A DNA stretch of 64,000 nucleotides from Piscinibacter caeni (GTDB taxonomy: Bacteria; Pseudomonadota; Gammaproteobacteria; Burkholderiales; Burkholderiaceae_C), in assembly GCA_003265685.1 (NCBI GenBank), contig KZ836105.1:119868-183867 (forward strand), read 5' to 3'. Shown here piece after piece: positions 61,915 to 64,000 of the stretch. The position numbers and the translations under genes are program-made. A model generated the notes under the pieces. That model was not told where the DNA came from. It worked only from the letters and a program-made list of their open reading frames with translations, and made no database searches. Every line of letters begins with the position of its first letter. Within the stretch, counting starts at the first letter, position 1.

Positions 61915-63188
61915 GGAAGAAGTCCGAGGGTTTGTTGGAGTCGGGCGCGGGCCAGGCCCAGCGCGGCGGTCTGGCGTGCCACGGCGCTGTCGGCCTGCGC
62001 CGCGGCGGCCAGCGCACGCAGCAGGTCGGGCAACGGGGTCTCGCCGGCACGGAAGGACTTGTCGATCAGGCTGGCGCGCTCGCGCAGCAGGCCTGCACGC
62101 GCGGTCTCGGCATCGAGTTGGGTCTCGGCCGAGCGCCGCGCCTCCCGGGCGGCGGCAATGTCGCTGTCGATGCGCTCACGCAAGCGTTGCTCTTGGGTTT
62201 CTGCGACGTCCAGTTCCGCGAGCGCCGCCGCTTCCAGCGGCCGATTGCGGTCGTCGGTGCCGAAGGGCAGGCGCAGGCCGACGACCAGGCTGCCTTGCGA
62301 GCCCTCGGCCCGGCCGGGGACGTCCTGCCGCACTCCCACGCTCAGCTCGGGCGCATCGCGCCGTGAGTGGCGCATCAGTTCCACCCGCTTGCGCGCCAGT
62401 TCACGGGCCTGGCCTGCCAGTTGAAGCTCCGGATGCGGCGACGTGCCTACCGGCGCTGTATCGGCCGGCGTCGCAGCCGACAGGTCCGGCCCGGCGGTCA
62501 GCCCGGTGAGCAAGGTCCAGCGGGCGCGCGCCGCCTGCAGGCGCTGGCGCGCCTCGGACTGCAGCGCGGACGCCGACCACTGCTCGGCCTGGGCCGCCAG
62601 GGCGTCCGCACGCGCCAGATCGCCGGCGCGCACGCGACGCTCGACATCGTCGGCCAGTTGCTTCAGCGCCTGAGTGTGGGTGTCGGCTTGAGTGAGCTCG
62701 GACTGCGAGGCCGTCAGTTGCCATGCGGCTTCACGCACTTCGCCGGCCAAGCGCAGGCGCGCCGCCTGTTCCGCGGCGAGTGCCTGAGCCACCGCGGCCT
62801 CGACCGTGCCCGAGCGGGCGGCCCGCTGGCCGGGGAGCCACAGCGGAACGGCGACCCCGATCTCGGTCTCGCGCTTGCCGGCGTTGCTTTGCAGGCGGTC
62901 GTCGCGGTGGCTCAGTGCCAGCGACGGTGGCACAGCCCAGAAGCTGCCCGCGGCGGCACGCTCGGCCTCGGCGCGGCGGCGCTGGCCGTCACTCTCGCGG
63001 GCCGCGACGGCGCGCTGCCAGGCGGCGTCCAGGGCCGTGCGAAGGCTCACGGTGCCGGCCGCCGGGCCGGATGCGGAGGGGAGCGCCGCGCTCGGGCCCC
63101 GTGGGATTTCAGCAGGCTGGGCCCGGACGAGCCCGCCGGCCAGGCTGCCCGCGATGACGCAGGCAGACAGCCAGAGAGAAGACTTCAC
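61911..63188 (-). CDS. CzcC-family outer-membrane efflux protein (system 2)
   Basis: 425 residues, signal peptide ending RAQP, TolC-type repeats with long helices (RAQ...LRTALDAAWQRAVAARESDGQRRRAEAERAA; LAELDVAETQEQRLRERIDSDIAAAREARRSAETQL). GTG start at 63188 with AGGA six bases upstream. First core gene of the second RND operon, 138 bases after the small His-rich gene. Confidence 0.92.
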   Translation of the reverse strand: MKSSLWLSACVIAGSLAGGLVRAQPAEIPRGPSAALPSASGPAAGTVSLRTALDAAWQRAVAARESDGQRRRAEAERAAAGSFWAVPPSLALSHRDDRLQSNAGKRETEIGVAVPLWLPGQRAARSGTVEAAVAQALAAEQAARLRLAGEVREAAWQLTASQSELTQADTHTQALKQLADDVERRVRAGDLARADALAAQAEQWSASALQSEARQRLQAARARWTLLTGLTAGPDLSAATPADTAPVGTSPHPELQLAGQARELARKRVELMRHSRRDAPELSVGVRQDVPGRAEGSQGSLVVGLRLPFGTDDRNRPLEAAALAELDVAETQEQRLRERIDSDIAAAREARRSAETQLDAETARAGLLRERASLIDKSFRAGETPLPDLLRALAAAAQADSAVARQTAALGLARARLQQTLGLLP

Positions 63189-63326
63189 GATGATCCTGAC
63201 GATTCAACGGCATGGACCGGCGGTGAGCGCGTTCGGTGCGCGCCTGGGGCGGCCGAGAACGTGCGCGGAGTGCCGGTTCAGCGGAAGGCCGGGCGCCCAT
63301 GAGCGGACGCCCGCCGCGAAGGCGGG

Positions 63327-63680
63327 TCAGGAGCAGGACCGAGGTGGCCTGAGCAGGCCGTCGAGCGTGGGGTCGGGCACGAGTCTGTCGTGCAGGCCGC
63401 CAGGCGCGGCCGACCCCGGGGGTGGGAAGGCGTGTGAGGCCGGGACCATCAGCGCAGCTGCCGCACTCACGTGATCGCTGAGCACGTGCTGCGCCGATTC
63501 CTTCGACTCGTCCAGGTGGTACGAGCCATCCTCGTGGTGGTGATGGCCCTCCTCCTGCCAGTGCAGCGCGGCGTGCCCCAGGTCGGCCAGGGCATTTGCC
63601 GTCGAGCCGGCGCGGGCAAGCGCCACCGATTGCCAGAGCATGGCAAACAGCATCACGAAGAGGACGGTAGATCGGCGCAT
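63327..63680 (-). CDS. Small exported His-rich protein preceding czcCBA 2
   Basis: 117 residues: signal peptide (VLFVMLFAMLWQSVALA), then WQEEGHHHHEDGSYHLDE and a Pro-rich C terminus. The design matches the 147-residue protein before the first Czc set. The ATG at 63680 shares a base with the stop of the truncated ATPase gene (TGATG), although the two are unlikely to be functionally related. Periplasmic metal binding is inferred. Confidence 0.72.
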   Translation of the reverse strand: MRRSTVLFVMLFAMLWQSVALARAGSTANALADLGHAALHWQEEGHHHHEDGSYHLDESKESAQHVLSDHVSAAAALMVPASHAFPPPGSAAPGGLHDRLVPDPTLDGLLRPPRSCS

Positions 63681-63979
63681 CAGCCCGCGAGTGTATCGAA
63701 GCAAGCGACACCCGGCCGTTGCGCTGGGACATTGGCGTGCATGGCGTCCAGATCGATGACTGCATCCGCCATGGCCGTCAGCTCGGGGGTCTGCGACACG
63801 AAGAACTCGCGCTCGTACCCACCGAGCTTCAGAACCTCGCGTTTCATCGCCATGAACATGCGCTTGCGGTCGGCATCCAGTGCGCCATCGGCCTCGTCGC
63901 AGAACAGGGTCATGCAACGCCGGCCCGACTGCTGCGCGAGGTACAGCCCCACCGCGCGTGTCAGGCATTCGTTGATCCA
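63680..63979 (-). pseudogene. C-terminal fragment of an SMC/SbcC-like ATPase
   Basis: About 99 codons open from 63979; the codon before (63982-63980) is TAG. The fragment contains the Walker B-like T-L-F-C-D-E-A-D-G-A-L-D, then KREVLKLGGYEREFFVSQT and a D-loop/H-loop-like end, as at the C terminus of Rad50/SbcC-type ATPases on mobile elements. The rest of the gene is missing upstream in this frame, so it is truncated, rearranged or frameshifted near the window edge. Confidence 0.6.
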
Positions 63980-64000
63980 CTATGCCGAGAACCCGGATAT

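Overview
The window looks like chromosome (or a large replicon) of a high-GC betaproteobacterium, most likely Burkholderiales (Rubrivivax/Methylibium/Comamonadaceae-like). This is inferred from the strong G/C bias, the protein families (DUF1302/DUF1329/YCF48/RND set, CzcCBA with DUF3240, merTP with a GDCCVxC protein) and the operon style. No rRNA, tRNA, CRISPR array or insertion sequence was found.

Left third (1-23.5 kb): a catabolic region for a hydrophobic cyclic or aromatic acid whose identity cannot be read from the sequence. A minus-strand block encodes a Rieske oxygenase (cut by the left edge), an aldo/keto reductase, a lipocalin-like protein, a fumarylacetoacetate-hydrolase-family enzyme and an SDR. 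From a shared intergenic promoter region a tightly packed plus-strand operon runs the other way: amidohydrolase, DUF35 zinc-ribbon protein, Ltp2-like thiolase-fold protein, MFS carrier, ferredoxin reductase, APH-type kinase and a zinc-type dehydrogenase. After a UspA-hemerythrin fusion and a DUF1993 protein come another SDR, an enoyl-CoA hydratase and a VOC-fold protein. The envelope module follows: MMPL/RND exporter, YCF48-like protein, DUF1329 and DUF1302 outer-membrane protein. CoA-ester ring or side-chain degradation plus transport of a hydrophobic substrate is the simplest reading.

Middle (about 23.6-46.8 kb): a plasmid- or ICE-like island. It holds an actin-like ParM/StbA operon (with a StbB-like protein and two small proteins that together resemble a split Cas4-type Fe-S nuclease), a tyrosine recombinase, a large ParB, a 1655-residue adenine methylase-helicase, RadC and several small island proteins. 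Inserted among them are an ECF42 sigma factor with its DGPF protein, a merR-merT-merP set without merA, a YnfA protein and a second MerR-controlled thiol-rich unit. At least six genes here share a 5' leader of two hairpins, the second pairing with or enclosing the Shine-Dalgarno. They resemble the radC RNA motif class and are absent from the flanking regions.

Right third (46.8-64 kb): a heavy-metal resistance block. It has a His-tailed DMT transporter, one CzcC-DUF3240-CzcA-CzcB system, a CsoR/RcnR-family repressor divergent from an RcnA-like Ni/Co exporter over a G-tract operator, and a second CzcCBA system with extra small periplasmic proteins. The right edge carries the C-terminal fragment of an SMC/SbcC-like ATPase, which suggests that mobile-element DNA resumes there.
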